Part shown: in pieces, positions 33,371-44,295 of the stretch | How positions within the stretch are numbered: the stretch's first letter is position 1 | Layout of the letters: every line of letters begins with the position of its first letter | Origin: Prinsepia uniflora | Taxonomy: Eukaryota > Streptophyta > Magnoliopsida > Rosales > Rosaceae | Direction: 5' to 3' | DNA: 64,000 bases | NCBI GenBank assembly: GCA_032719365.1 | Contig: CM064872.1 | Coordinates: 69,566,752 to 69,630,751, forward strand | Position numbers and translations under genes: made by a program | Notes under the pieces: model-generated | What the model was told of the DNA's origin: nothing | Database searches by the model: none | Seen by the model: only the letters and a program-made list of their open reading frames with translations

Positions 33371-35220
33371 GTGTCTTGTTAAGATGACTTGATTCACGGT
33401 GGATTGATATTGAAATGATTCGAACGAGAAGGTTCTAGGTTGACATAATCTTGACTTGATTTGTTTCTTTATCTCGACCAATTGGCAATCAAAGCCGGGT
33501 GAGGTTCGTCGAGAACCTGACCCAGCCCATATTTTCTTTCAAGCATGGGTTGGGTCGAAAAATTAAATTTAGTAAAATAAAAACCAAACCCCAATTTAGT
33601 TGAGTGGCATTAGGCCATCAATGGCCACCCTTTACTTCTTGGCCTAAGCCATACGACTTGGCCAACAATCAAACCACATGGTTGACCCGACCAAAGAATT
33701 TTACTAAGGTCGACCAGGCCAAGACATCAATTACCCAAGCTTGCCATGTGACCCGGTTGACATAAATTCTTATACATTTTTTATATATTTTTTATATACT
33801 TGTATATGTATAAAAAAAACAAAAACCATATTGCCACAAAAGTGGCGTGGCTTTGGGGACAATTCACCACTTTGAACTGTGAACGCATTTTTTAAAAAAG
33901 CAAGGGGAATTAGTTGGTTGCTTGAGAATTCACAATTCTCACAGAGTGAGCCAACTACACTCCCACTTTTCTTATTTTTAAAAATCTCATCTGTTCATAT
34001 CCCAACCACCCATCCAACTCTTCATAAAATATCAACCCAAAACAAACTTACAAATCCAGCCAAAACACTTCACAAAGTCAGGCCGAGAGCTTCTTCTCAT
34101 CCTAGCAAAACACTTTATAAAGCCTGATCGAGAGCTTCTCACAAAACCTTTTCTTCATATATTGGGTGAGTGAGAAAACTTCACACCACAATCAAACAGA
34201 TCTAAGATAGAAAGAATTAATTTAAAATTTTCATTATAGCGAAAAATAATAGTAAAGTTTCCAATTCTAACTCCTTTTTGTTGCATTTGGCAAATCATGC
34301 AACGAAACAAAAATAATAATTATTTTTGTCAAGCATCACCTAGCTATGGACTAAAGAAAATCAATCCCTCAGGATGAACTTAAATATCATGTTGTCTCAA
34401 ATATCAAAACACATATCATTCAAAATTACTAAAATTCTTGAATCCAACAAAGAAAAATAATCGAAATATGTCCAAACAAATATAAAGCTCTAATTTATTC
34501 AAAAAGCCAAAATCATGTCCATTATTTTGCATTCAAAACAAATCTGTAAAATATGCAATTTTGAATCTTATTATTTCTATCAATTTTTTCTCTCATGTTG
34601 GGTTTCTTCTTTTCCAGTGAATTGAGTGTACTACGGCCCCGTTTAGTTTTTTTTTTTCTTGAAATTTAAAAGTGAAGTATTATAAAAACGTTTAATAAAA
34701 ATAAAAAATTTTATTTTTTGAAAAATACTAGATTTTTTATAATAATTTTTAAAAATAGTCTATATATTACTTTTAGAGATTATTTTTAAAAAATTATTTT
34801 AACACATAACTAATTACGATGACATAAATGATTGTACGGAGAATTATTAAAAAACAAACAAAGAGATGGCTCAGCTTCCCACTTGTCAACTTTATGAAAT
34901 ATAAAACTCTAATTGATTAGACATTTGTGATGATTAGACTTTTCTTTTACTTCATACAAAAAGATCGCTTTCAATTATTAAAAACAAACTAATCATAATT
35001 TCCTTTTTTTTTTTGGCTTACTAAAGCATAGTTAGAGAAGATTCGAATTTGCCGTTGACAGCAATAACGCCGCCGTTATAGGACAACCTCGTCGATTGCT
35101 AAAAAGGCAAGGGTAATTGCCACTTTAATTTACCTAAAAGGCAGTCACGTGCATCAGGTGACCCCCATTATGCACGCGGTGACGACGTGTCGTATTTTAC
35201 TTTTTCAAATTTCCGAAAAT
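33371..35220. other. Intergenic DNA with repeat fragments
   Basis: No gene recognised. Around 33490-33560 there are inverted GACCCAGCCCA / GGGTTGGGTC motifs. Around 34070-34140 a short direct repeat AAAACACTT.A.AAAG.C..GAGAGCTTCT occurs twice. GGCCCCGTTTAG at 34636 resembles the terminus of some plant MITEs, without a visible partner. Confidence 0.4.
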
Positions 35221-35760
35221 TAAGGTTACCAAATCAGGAAATCGGCTTTGACGCCAAAGCGCCTGAAACGCTCCCTTAAATTGTTGAATCATGTTCCCCT
35301 CCTTCACCTGAAAGATCAAGTTCCAAAATTGCCACTGTCGAATCTAAATAATTAAATATCCACCCACTAGCATTCATTCATGCCCATCAAAAAAACTGAT
35401 TCGAGACATGATCATATGTTTTGCCCTATCCCTACTCAACCAAAGCTGCCTTTCTTAGTTTCTTCTATATTTTAAATCTCATCTGCATCATATTAATGCT
35501 CTTATTCTTTCATTTCGTGCTTTCTATATATTCTTCCTTAACTTCAAAATTACATCTCTCGATGATATAGATAATCAATCAACCACTCATTAATATGCAA
35601 CAATATCTCGTTCGCTATCAGATTGAATCAATAAAATTTATTTTTAAGTGATTGAGTTATACTTTTTAAAATGATATATAAAGCGTGTGAGATAAATTGT
35701 GTTGTGTTAAGTAACATAAACACGTGTTCATATACGATCTCAATCTCACTTAACGACAGA
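35221..35760. repeat. Paralogous block, copy 4 of 4
   Basis: Landmarks: AAGGTTACCAAATCAGGAAA (35222), GGCTTTGACGCCAAAGCGCC, core CACCTGAAAGATCAAGTTCC (35305-35324), a weaker TTAAATATCC in place of the TATA run, GCATTCATTCATGCCCATC, GAGACATGATCATATGTTTTG (35403), TTAATATGCAACAATATCTC and AACACGTGTTC. Matches copy 3 over about 0.5 kb and copies 1-2 over the core. Confidence 0.85.
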
Positions 35761-35889
35761 CGTGTCCATATACGATCTCAAATTCACTGTGCTGAATTAT
35801 GTCTTACCTACTTGATCATTAGTCATTACAAATAAACAATAATTAATTGGAATAACTACGTTGCTAAGAGACACTAAGTATTATTTGTA

Positions 35890-36340
35890 GCCAAGGACGA
35901 CTCTAGATAATGAAGTACTACTTATTCAATTAGTAGCCTCCGGTAATCATAGATAATGAAGTACTTATTCAATTTATAGCGTACAACACATTACACTAAG
36001 TTTTAAGAAGTGATCGAGATTGTCCATATATGATTTCAATCTCACTTAACAATAAATTAAACGATAGGCAATTGTCATTAGTTATCGCTAATCTATTCAT
36101 TACAAAACAAAGAGCAACAAATTGAACTAATAACGTTGCCGGTAGGCCTTATTACTTATTCAATTTGTAGTATACTCCACCCTAGATAATGAAAGCATTT
36201 TTTCAATTTATAACATACAAAGCATTGCACTAGGCCTTAAGAAGTGAAACTCATTGCTTTGATATGATATGATAAAAAGTGAGTGATAATTTGTACTATG
36301 TTAAGTAACATAAACATAACGATTAAGTGACTGCCAACTG
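35890..36340. repeat. Decayed sub-repeats downstream of block copy 4
   Basis: Motif CTAGATAATGAAG ... TATTCAATTTATAGC ... ACATTACACTAAG..TTAAGAAGTGA occurs at about 35890, 35950 and 36190. A related stretch sits in copy 1 (26320-26390). The phrases CTCAATCTCACTTAACGACA and TTTCAATCTCACTTAACAAT also recur at about 35738 and 36032. The array is non-coding and old. Confidence 0.6.
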
Positions 36341-36410
36341 TTTTAGTTATCACCAGCTTCATATGCTCATTATTGAGGCTGAATTCGCCTTTTAAACTCA
36401 AAAGACTTAA

Positions 36411-36843
36411 TGATCCCTACAAAGAAGCAAACAGTAAGCTATCATTCGTTCAATGATCAAGACCCGGGAGGTGTTCGGCCAAGAACGCTCCAATGCGTAA
36501 GTCAGTTTCAAAAGAGATCTCAAGAGTTTAAGTAGCGTTGAACATAATTACTTTTATTGGGAAATGTGTTCCCCTTATATAGGGGTGAATGAGATGTTCA
36601 ATTTCCATAGTTTCGATGTGAGACAAATGCTGCTCAATTTGCGTGCTAACACGTATTACACAGATCAAGGGTGGAAAGACTTCCACGTGTCATTCTCATT
36701 TGGGCCCAATGATAGGGCTATGTAAGCGTTGTGGGCTTGGGCCACGTTTGATGCTTGGGCTTTAAGTATTATTATCGGGGGCAATTTGGTCATTTCGGGA
36801 ATTATGGACTACGTGGCAGCTTCACATTCTTCCGGTGATTTTG
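36411..36843 (-). repeat. 3' LTR of the Tat-like host element, left part
   Basis: The first part of an LTR split by the Tekay insertion; it resumes at 47179 and ends at about 47363 in ...TTTATCACA, next to a purine tract on the minus strand. It contains AGAACGCTCCAATGCGTAAG and CCCCTTATATAGGGG, typical of plant LTR promoters and leaders. The left boundary (TGATCCC at 36411) is a guess from the TG/CA rule. Confidence 0.45.
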
Positions 36844-39721
36844 TGTCAGGACCCGTCCCAAATATCACCTCGATACTCGGGATGAACCCTGCTCCCGTCT
36901 GACAATCACACTTACAAAACCAAAATAAACTTAATACAACTATAAGCATAACCATCAGACGAAGGAGTAAATATATACAACAGTAAGTCAGAGCATAGTT
37001 CTACAAAATGGGCACCAAAAGTCCTACAAGTCTAAGTCCGCAACGGAAGAACGTCGGAAGCCCTATGCCTCGATCTCTGCCTCAACGTTCACCCCAGCGC
37101 TATCACCACGACCTGGAGGGAAAATTAAAAACAAAAGGTGTGAGTGGACCAAAAGGAATAAAAGTTTTAAAACCGTTTTCCAGCAAATCAAAGTAAGGAA
37201 ATAAAAGCATTTGTTCCCTCCGGTTAAAAACCAGGCATGCCAATGAAGTATGAGAAAAATCATAATATGAAAAACATCATAAGAAACAGAAACACTATAA
37301 ATACCATAAGAAACAGAGAATAACCCGATCAAACCTGCTGGACCTATCCGAGTCTTTAAACTCAACCAGGCCTCACATATAAATCCGAGTCTTTAAACTC
37401 CCGAGTCTTTAAACTCAATAGGCCTATGGGGGTAATATCATAATATCCGAGTCTTTAAACTCCCGAGTCTTTAAACTCAATCCGGGCCCGTCCCCCATCA
37501 ATATCAATCCGGGTCTTTAAACCCATATCCAGATCCAGCAAATCCAATCCATATCCAGTGTAAAACCAGTTCAAAATCCATCGCCAAATCCGAATTCGAA
37601 ATCCCCGGTTCGAAGCCCTTCCGGCGTTCAGAACCGACATTCCGAACCCAAATCCGGAAAATCTAATTCCATACCAAAAACCGTAAGAAATCCCTAACCA
37701 TGTTTCGTAACCCATTTACCATCATCAGAAAACATTTATAGGGTGAATTTCTCAAATATAGCATCAAAATCTGAAAACCGGCTTTTTTCTCGAAAAACGT
37801 GCAAAACCCCGAAAATATCTCGAAAAACGTGCAAACATCTCAATCACGTATAACCATCATTCAAAGCATAAAAACACACATAGAATCATAAGACAGTAAT
37901 TAAAACAGTTTGGCATGCTTGGAAATAAGAAAGAGTCCACTCACAGTTTACGACACGTCACTCGCGCTCCGTGCGCTCCTCAACCGTCTCTGGTGTCTCC
38001 CGTCCTGTCAATAGATACCAAATAGGGTCACAATAACATCAAGGATACCTTCCCTATTTTCCCCAATTTTTCGGGAATTTAATAATATTTTAATCATAAA
38101 CCCTAAATCGTACGGATTCCCGAACCATTCCGTAACACCGTCCGATTAACCCGAAAACTATACCATTGGACTCCTTAGGACATTTAGAGTTAAACTCATG
38201 TTGGACGCTTAACCGGATTCCTTCCCACGCGCCCCCACGCGCCGCCCAAAGTGGCTGCGCGTGGGCCTCACGCGCCTGCTACAGTCCACCTTCAACCTCG
38301 AGTCACCCGGTTCAACACAGTTGAACCGGCGTGACCGGTTCTCCGCCGTTCACCCACCATTCTTCTCCATTTCAATCCCACTAGCTTCGTCCAGTTCCCT
38401 GCAATTAATCCCAGTCCTAAAATCCAGAAATCACGGCCTAAAACCCTTCGTCTTCAACCTCGAAAAACTTTGCCCGTGAGCTCTGTTTTCCTTCCCGGCC
38501 GTCCACAGCTTCCCCCTTCACGGTGGTGATACCAGCACCACCCTAGGACCTTACTTAGTCCTACCCAACTCACAGAATCCGTCGATTCATCCCCGAAGTC
38601 CACGACTTCAAGTTTGAAATCACGGCCAAAACAGAGTATTGGATACTCGCCGTCGAACCACCAGCCACCGTGAACCTCCCGTCACGGCAACCACCACAGA
38701 CGACGCCTAAGACCTCCCTGAACAACACCCTGACCTCCTAATCCCTCGACTCTAAGCCCATCATCACGACTTTGCAATTGAAAAAGCCACGAAAAACAGA
38801 GTAAACGAGCTTACCTTTCGATTCCGGCGCCGCCGTGAGAACCGTCAACCACCACGGTGCTCGTGGGACTCCCCTCAACCTCCTGAGTTTCCTACCGCCT
38901 CGGTTTGCCTCACCACACGGCACAACAGCCTCCACCGTCCACGATCTCCTCTGTTTTCCTCAAACGTTCGCCGCACCACCACCGTGCCGCCGTGCACGAT
39001 TCCAATCCCAAAACACGATCAACACCTCACCCACGTCTCTCTGTCACTCTCACCAGTCACTCCTCACTCTCCCTAGCCTCCAGATCGATCACCGCCTCAC
39101 CCAAACTCCTCTCTGTTTTCAGTTTCCTTCGAATTGGTGCACGGTTCAAAAATGTCCAAGTGTGGCCGTGCACACTTAAGTTCCTCCTGGAACCATCTAG
39201 GGTCCCCCACGTGTCCATCAACAATTGGCCATCCCAAAATATCTGCCACTTGCCCTTGTCTGATTGGGCTGAGGAAAAATGACCAAAATGCCCCTCCTGC
39301 ACAAAATTACCATTTTGCCCTCAGACTTTCCAGACCCGTATCTTTTCCGTCCGACGTCCGATGACAGCGTGCCGCCTGTCGTTGAACTCAGGACGTCGAG
39401 ACCTATCCAACGGTCCTCGGTCTACGTGAAAATCACACATCCTCCAAAAAGTCAACATTTCCCCTTTGCACGCAAAATTACGGTAACGCCCCCAACCTTC
39501 CGTACATCATAACTTCTCCTCCGATTGTCCGAATCGAACCTGCCGCCTGTCTACGGACTCGTGACGTCCTAACCTACGTCACGGTCAAGGGCTAACACTC
39601 ATCCAATCAATATTACAAAAAGTAAACTTTTCGTTTACTATTCACAGGGGCAAAATCGTCCTTTTTACAAAACTTCACAGAAATTACATTTTTACCCTTC
39701 CCGTAGGTACGGGTTGTTACA
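36844..39721 (-). repeat. 3' LTR of the intact Tekay element
   Basis: 2878 bp. It contains GTGAGTGGAC (37140-37149), GTCCACTCAC (37935-37944), a GAGTCTTTAAACTC / GGGTCTTTAAACCC array (37348-37525) and the CACGCGCC...GCGCGTGG...CACGCGCC hairpin region (38226-38282). In LTR sense a CCCTCCAG acceptor-like site ends at 37113. Paired short ORFs near 38835-39282 recur in both LTRs only because the LTRs are duplicates. Confidence 0.96.
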
Positions 39722-39738
39722 ATCTACCCCCCTAAAAA
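39722..39738 (-). other. Polypurine tract of the intact element
   Basis: On the minus strand TTTTTAGGGGGGTAGAT lies directly before the 3' LTR (TGTAAC...). This is where plus-strand DNA synthesis is primed in LTR retrotransposons. Confidence 0.85.
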
Positions 39739-39756
39739 GAATTTCGTCCCCGAAAT

Positions 39757-42700
39757 TCAGTGAAATAAATAAGGGTACTGTTCTCGCATCAAGGCCTCGG
39801 GTTCCCAAGTAGCTTCTTCGACCTGATGATTTCGCCACAATACCTTCACTAAGGGAACCGTCTTCCTTCGCAACACTTTATCCTTCCGATCCAAGATTGC
39901 AACAGGTTGCTCTTCAAAACTCAAGTCTTCCCTCAGTTCCACTGGTTGTGCTTCTAAAACATGCGAATCATCTCGAATATATTTCCGAAGCATAGAAACA
40001 TGAAAGACATTATGTACCTTTTCCAAATCTGCTGGTAAGGCCAACCGATAAGCTACAGGACCAATCCGCTCCAAAATCTCATACGGTCCAATGTAACGAG
40101 GACTCAACTTCCCTCGTCTGCCAAATCGTACAATTCCTTTCCAAGGAGATAGCTTCAGGAAAACCCAGTCTCCAACAGCAAACTCCAAATCCCTGATCCT
40201 ACGGTCAGCGTAGCTCTTTTGGCGGTCCTGCGCTGCCTTCAATCGATCCCTAATCAATGCCACTTTTTCCTGAGTAAGCTCCACCAGCTCAGAAGTAGTC
40301 AACCTCCTCTCACCAACCTCAGTCCAACACAATGGAGTCCGACACTGCCGCCCATACAAAGCCTCGTAAGGAGCCATCCCAATGCTCTCCTGAAAACTAT
40401 TATTGTAAGCGAACTCCATCAAAGGCAGATGTGATTCCCAAGTACCCTGAAACTGAAGCACACAAGCTCGCATCATATCCTCGAGAATCTGAATAGTCCG
40501 CTCAGACTGCCCATCAGTCTGAGGATGAAAAGCAGTACTGAAGTGTAATTTAGTCCCAAAAGCTTCCTGTAAGCTCTGCCAAAAACGAGAAGTGAATCTC
40601 GGATCTCTATCAGATACTATCGACTCCGGAGTCCCATGTAATCGAATAATCTCATTAATAAACAACTGTGCAAACTGTTCCAACCTGAAGTTCTCCCGTA
40701 CTGGCAAGAAATGAGCAGACTTCGTAAGTCGATCCACAACAACCCACACACCATCGTGTCCCTTCGGTGTTCTCGGAAGCTTGAACACAAAATCCATAGT
40801 CAGGTGATCCCATTTCCACTCGGGAATCGGCAAAGGTTGCATTGCTCCATAAGGTCTCTGCCGCTCGGCTTTTACCTGTTGACAAATCAAGCATCTACTG
40901 ACATACTCTGCAATTTCACGTTTCATCCCTGACCACCAATAATGTTCTCGAAGTGTACGATACATCTTGGTCCCACCAGGATGCATCGCATAAGCTGAAC
41001 AGTGAGCCTCATCCAGTATCACCTTCTTCAAAACTTCATCCTCAGGTACACACAACCGTCCATTCTTAACCAAGGCTCCATCCTCACGGATCTCAAAATC
41101 CTGTCTTTCTCCAGCCTCGACCTCAATCCGAATGATGCCCAGAATAGGGTCCTCAAACTGAGCATCAATCACCTGATCAATCAAAACGGGTCGCACATGG
41201 AAACTCGCTAGGAGTGCTCCCTGATCATCCACAGTCAACTCTACTCCCAACTTACGGAGCTCAACCAACAAAGGTAACCGTACTGTCCTCAAATGCGACA
41301 AAGATCCAGCTGACTTCCTGCTCAGAGCATCGGCTACCACATTAGCCTTCCCTGGATGATACTCAATAGTACAGTCGTAGTCCTTAAGTAACTCCAACCA
41401 ACGGCGCTGTCTGAGGTGCAATTCCTTTTGAGTGAACAAATACTTCAAACTCTTGTGGTCCGTGAAGATCCTGCACTTCTCACCGTACAAGTAATGTCGC
41501 CAAATCTTCAATGCATGAACCACCGCAGCCAGTTCCAAGTCATGTGTAGGGTAGTTCACCTCATGGGGTTTCAATTGCCGGGAAGCATAAGCAATCACTT
41601 TCCCGTGCTGCATCAAGACACAACCCAAACCTTGTAAAGAAGCGTCACTGTACACCTCGAACTCCCCACTATCATCTGGAAGGGCTAACACAGGAGCAGA
41701 TGTCAACCGCCTTTTAAGCTCCTGGAAACTCTGTTCACAGTTCTCATCCCACTCAAACCGAACTCCCTTCCGTGTCAACCTCGTCAACGGTGCTGCAAGA
41801 ATAGAAAAACCCTCAATAAAGCGCCGGTAATACCCTGCCAAACCCAGAAAACTCCGAATTTCCGTCACCGTCTTAGGCTGTTCCCAATTGGCTACCGCCT
41901 CAACTTTCTGAGGATCCACACGAATGCCCTCGGCCGAAATCACATGGCCAAGAAATCCAACACTGGTCAACCAGAACTGACACTTACTGAGCTTCGCATA
42001 CAACTGATGCTCCCTCAACGTTTTAAGCACGATCCTCAGATGTTTCTCATGCGCCTTCGCACTCTTCGAAAACACCAAAATATCATCAATGAAAACAATC
42101 ACGAAACGATCCAAGTAGGGCCGGAACACTCGGTTCATAAGGTCCATAAAAGCTGCTGGGGCATTAGTCAAACCAAAAGGCATCACCACAAACTCATAGT
42201 GACCGTACCTGGTCCGGAAAGCTGTCTTCGATATATCCTCCTCTTTAACCCTTAACTGGTGATAGCCGGAGCGAAGATCAATCTTCGAGAAATACTGTGC
42301 TCCCTTGAGCTGGTCAAACAAATCATCAATCCGGGGTAGGGGGTACTTATTCCGAATAGTTACCTTATTCAGTTGCCTGTAATCCACACACAACCTCAAT
42401 CCTCCGTCCTTTTTCTTGACAAACAAAACAGGTGCTCCCCAAGGTGACATACTCGGTCGAATAAATCCTATATCGACCAATTCTTGCAACTGGGCCTTAA
42501 GTTCCCTCAATTCGGCAGGTGCCATACGATAAGGAGTCTGAGAAATAGGCTGTGTACCTGGTAGAAGCTCAATCGTAAACTCAAGATCTCGGTGTGGGGG
42601 TAGTCCTGGCAACTCCTCGGGAAAAACATCGGGAAACTCCCGTACCACTGGTATATCCTCCGCCCTCTCTGGCGTAGCACGCGTATCCACCACATGAGCT

Positions 42701-44214
42701 AAGTAACCCTGACACCCCTTCCGTAACAGTTTACTAGCCTCGAGTGCCGAAATAACTCCCGTAGGAAGTGCACGCTGATCCCCTTGAAATGTAGTCTCTG
42801 ATAATCCGGGACTCCGAAAAGTCACTCTCCTATCGAAACATTCGATAGAAGCATGATGTCTCGTCAACCAGTCCATACCCAAGATCACATCAAAGTCCCG
42901 TAAATCTAAGAGTAACAAATCTGCCAGTAACTCCACCTGGCCTACCAGTACCGGACACTCTCTCAAAACCTGAGTCACTACCAACACCTCCCCAGTAGGT
43001 GTACTCACTCCTAACGCACAATCCAAAGTAGACACCTCCCTCTCCTTAACCAGACTACAACTCCGAGCTACAAATGAATGGGTAGCCCCGGGATCTATCA
43101 AAGCAAAAACAGTGTGACCAAGTATGGTGAGTGTACCTGTCACCACTCCCGGTGCTGACCTAGCCTCCTGCTGAGTCATAGCAAAAACTCGCGCCTGAGG
43201 TCCCGACGACCTACCGCGCCCTCTGGAACTGCTCGTGGCACCTCCGCCACCCCTAGGGCCTGCCGCCCCTGATACTGATGCAGTACTCCGCCCGGGTTCT
43301 GCTGCACCTCTACCTGCTCCACCCTCCGGAGCTAACAATGGGCACTCCCGACGAAAATGTCCTCGCTCCCCACAGTAGAAGCAAGTGTCTCTACCGGGTC
43401 CACCGGTATGCCTCCCTGTCGAAGCCACTGAAGTCGCACTCGCCTGAGGAGTCGGCTGTGACCTAGCTCCTCGAAATCCTGAGCCCTGGAAACTGCCTGG
43501 TCTACCATACCGGGCTCCACCAGCCGATAGTGATCCACCAAAATTACCCCGTTTCGGGGGCCTCTGACTCGATGCTCCTGGGAATGACTGCTCCCGGCGT
43601 CGAACACTGCCCGAATACTGTGGTCGAGCAGGTAAACTGGCCTCCACCCTGACAGCAGCATCAGACAACTCTCGGAATGTAGCAAAAGAGCCGGCTGTCA
43701 CTATGGCCCTGATCTCTCCCCGGAGACCCAACTCAAACCGGCGGCACTTCTCCGCCTCAGTCGCCACAAATGCCGGAGCAAAACGAGATAGCATCTGGAA
43801 CCTCTGCTCATACTCAGCCACTGTCAAGTTTCCTTGCTTCAAGTGAAGGAATTCCGCTTCCTTCGCATCCCTGAAAGAACGGGGATAGTACTGATCTAGA
43901 AACCTCTCCCGGAACGTCTCCCAGGTCACAGTATGTGCATCCCAGCCGGACAGTTCCAGCGTATACCACCACTCGTAGGCAGCTCCATCCAACAGAAAAG
44001 TGGCTAACAATACCCGATCCTCGGGAGGACAGTGCATCACCCCAAAAATACGCTCGAGTCGGGTGATCCATCGGTGAGCTTCCTCGGGATCAGCCCCACC
44101 GCTGAACGTAGTAGCCCCAAGCCTCTGGGCTCTCTCGATCGAAGCACTCTCAGTCCCTCTCGCCGCTTCATCTTCAGGTCGTGGAGGGGGTTCACGTCGC
44201 GGAGGCATGATCAA
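39757..44214 (-). CDS. Gag-Pol polyprotein of a Tekay/Del chromovirus, 1485 aa, intact
   Basis: One continuous frame encodes capsid, protease, reverse transcriptase, RNase H and integrase for copying the element through RNA. Visible landmarks: Gag with FRERFLDQYYPRSF (101-114); CCHC zinc knuckle C278-C281-H286-C291; aspartic protease ALIDPGATHSF with D374 (Pro in place of the usual Thr/Ser, common in plant gypsy elements); reverse transcriptase LCVDYRQLN and FIDDILVF with D710/D711; RNase H VYSDASLQG with D857; integrase HHCC H1071/H1078/C1108/C1111 and D1141, D1202, E1238; GPYEIL near 1375; a C-terminal chromodomain (about 1435-1485, ending EEATWEPEALMREQYPYLFH), which defines chromoviruses and targets integration to chromatin. 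The start could be M1 or M3. No stop or frameshift, so it is potentially active. Expression is unknown. Confidence 0.97.
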   Translation of the reverse strand: MIMPPRREPPPRPEDEAARGTESASIERAQRLGATTFSGGADPEEAHRWITRLERIFGVMHCPPEDRVLLATFLLDGAAYEWWYTLELSGWDAHTVTWETFRERFLDQYYPRSFRDAKEAEFLHLKQGNLTVAEYEQRFQMLSRFAPAFVATEAEKCRRFELGLRGEIRAIVTAGSFATFRELSDAAVRVEASLPARPQYSGSVRRREQSFPGASSQRPPKRGNFGGSLSAGGARYGRPGSFQGSGFRGARSQPTPQASATSVASTGRHTGGPGRDTCFYCGERGHFRRECPLLAPEGGAGRGAAEPGRSTASVSGAAGPRGGGGATSSSRGRGRSSGPQARVFAMTQQEARSAPGVVTGTLTILGHTVFALIDPGATHSFVARSCSLVKEREVSTLDCALGVSTPTGEVLVVTQVLRECPVLVGQVELLADLLLLDLRDFDVILGMDWLTRHHASIECFDRRVTFRSPGLSETTFQGDQRALPTGVISALEASKLLRKGCQGYLAHVVDTRATPERAEDIPVVREFPDVFPEELPGLPPHRDLEFTIELLPGTQPISQTPYRMAPAELRELKAQLQELVDIGFIRPSMSPWGAPVLFVKKKDGGLRLCVDYRQLNKVTIRNKYPLPRIDDLFDQLKGAQYFSKIDLRSGYHQLRVKEEDISKTAFRTRYGHYEFVVMPFGLTNAPAAFMDLMNRVFRPYLDRFVIVFIDDILVFSKSAKAHEKHLRIVLKTLREHQLYAKLSKCQFWLTSVGFLGHVISAEGIRVDPQKVEAVANWEQPKTVTEIRSFLGLAGYYRRFIEGFSILAAPLTRLTRKGVRFEWDENCEQSFQELKRRLTSAPVLALPDDSGEFEVYSDASLQGLGCVLMQHGKVIAYASRQLKPHEVNYPTHDLELAAVVHALKIWRHYLYGEKCRIFTDHKSLKYLFTQKELHLRQRRWLELLKDYDCTIEYHPGKANVVADALSRKSAGSLSHLRTVRLPLLVELRKLGVELTVDDQGALLASFHVRPVLIDQVIDAQFEDPILGIIRIEVEAGERQDFEIREDGALVKNGRLCVPEDEVLKKVILDEAHCSAYAMHPGGTKMYRTLREHYWWSGMKREIAEYVSRCLICQQVKAERQRPYGAMQPLPIPEWKWDHLTMDFVFKLPRTPKGHDGVWVVVDRLTKSAHFLPVRENFRLEQFAQLFINEIIRLHGTPESIVSDRDPRFTSRFWQSLQEAFGTKLHFSTAFHPQTDGQSERTIQILEDMMRACVLQFQGTWESHLPLMEFAYNNSFQESIGMAPYEALYGRQCRTPLCWTEVGERRLTTSELVELTQEKVALIRDRLKAAQDRQKSYADRRIRDLEFAVGDWVFLKLSPWKGIVRFGRRGKLSPRYIGPYEILERIGPVAYRLALPADLEKVHNVFHVSMLRKYIRDDSHVLEAQPVELREDLSFEEQPVAILDRKDKVLRRKTVPLVKVLWRNHQVEEATWEPEALMREQYPYLFH

Positions 44215-44280
44215 TCGTACGCTGAAAGAGGCATAGAGTTAGTATAACAACCTAGACCCAACACAAATTGACACAACCTA

Positions 44281-44293
44281 TGCTCTGATACCA
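44281..44293 (-). other. tRNA-iMet primer-binding site
   Basis: The minus strand reads TGGTATCAGAGCA two bases inside the 5' LTR, complementary to the 3' end of initiator tRNA-Met, the primer used by most plant LTR retrotransposons. Confidence 0.92.
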
Positions 44294-44295
44294 AT

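Noticed and set aside
25221..35400. Known microRNA families (miR395, miR399, miR398, miR390) in the repeated blocks
   Set aside because: Compared mature sequences with the conserved cores by eye; only short chance matches, and no foldback around the core.
38835..39282. Overlapping plus-strand ORFs of 114 and 125 codons, present again at 46287-46734
   Set aside because: They lie in the two LTRs of the intact element; repetition reflects LTR duplication. They are antisense to the element, compositionally GC/CT-rich, and have no recognisable domain.
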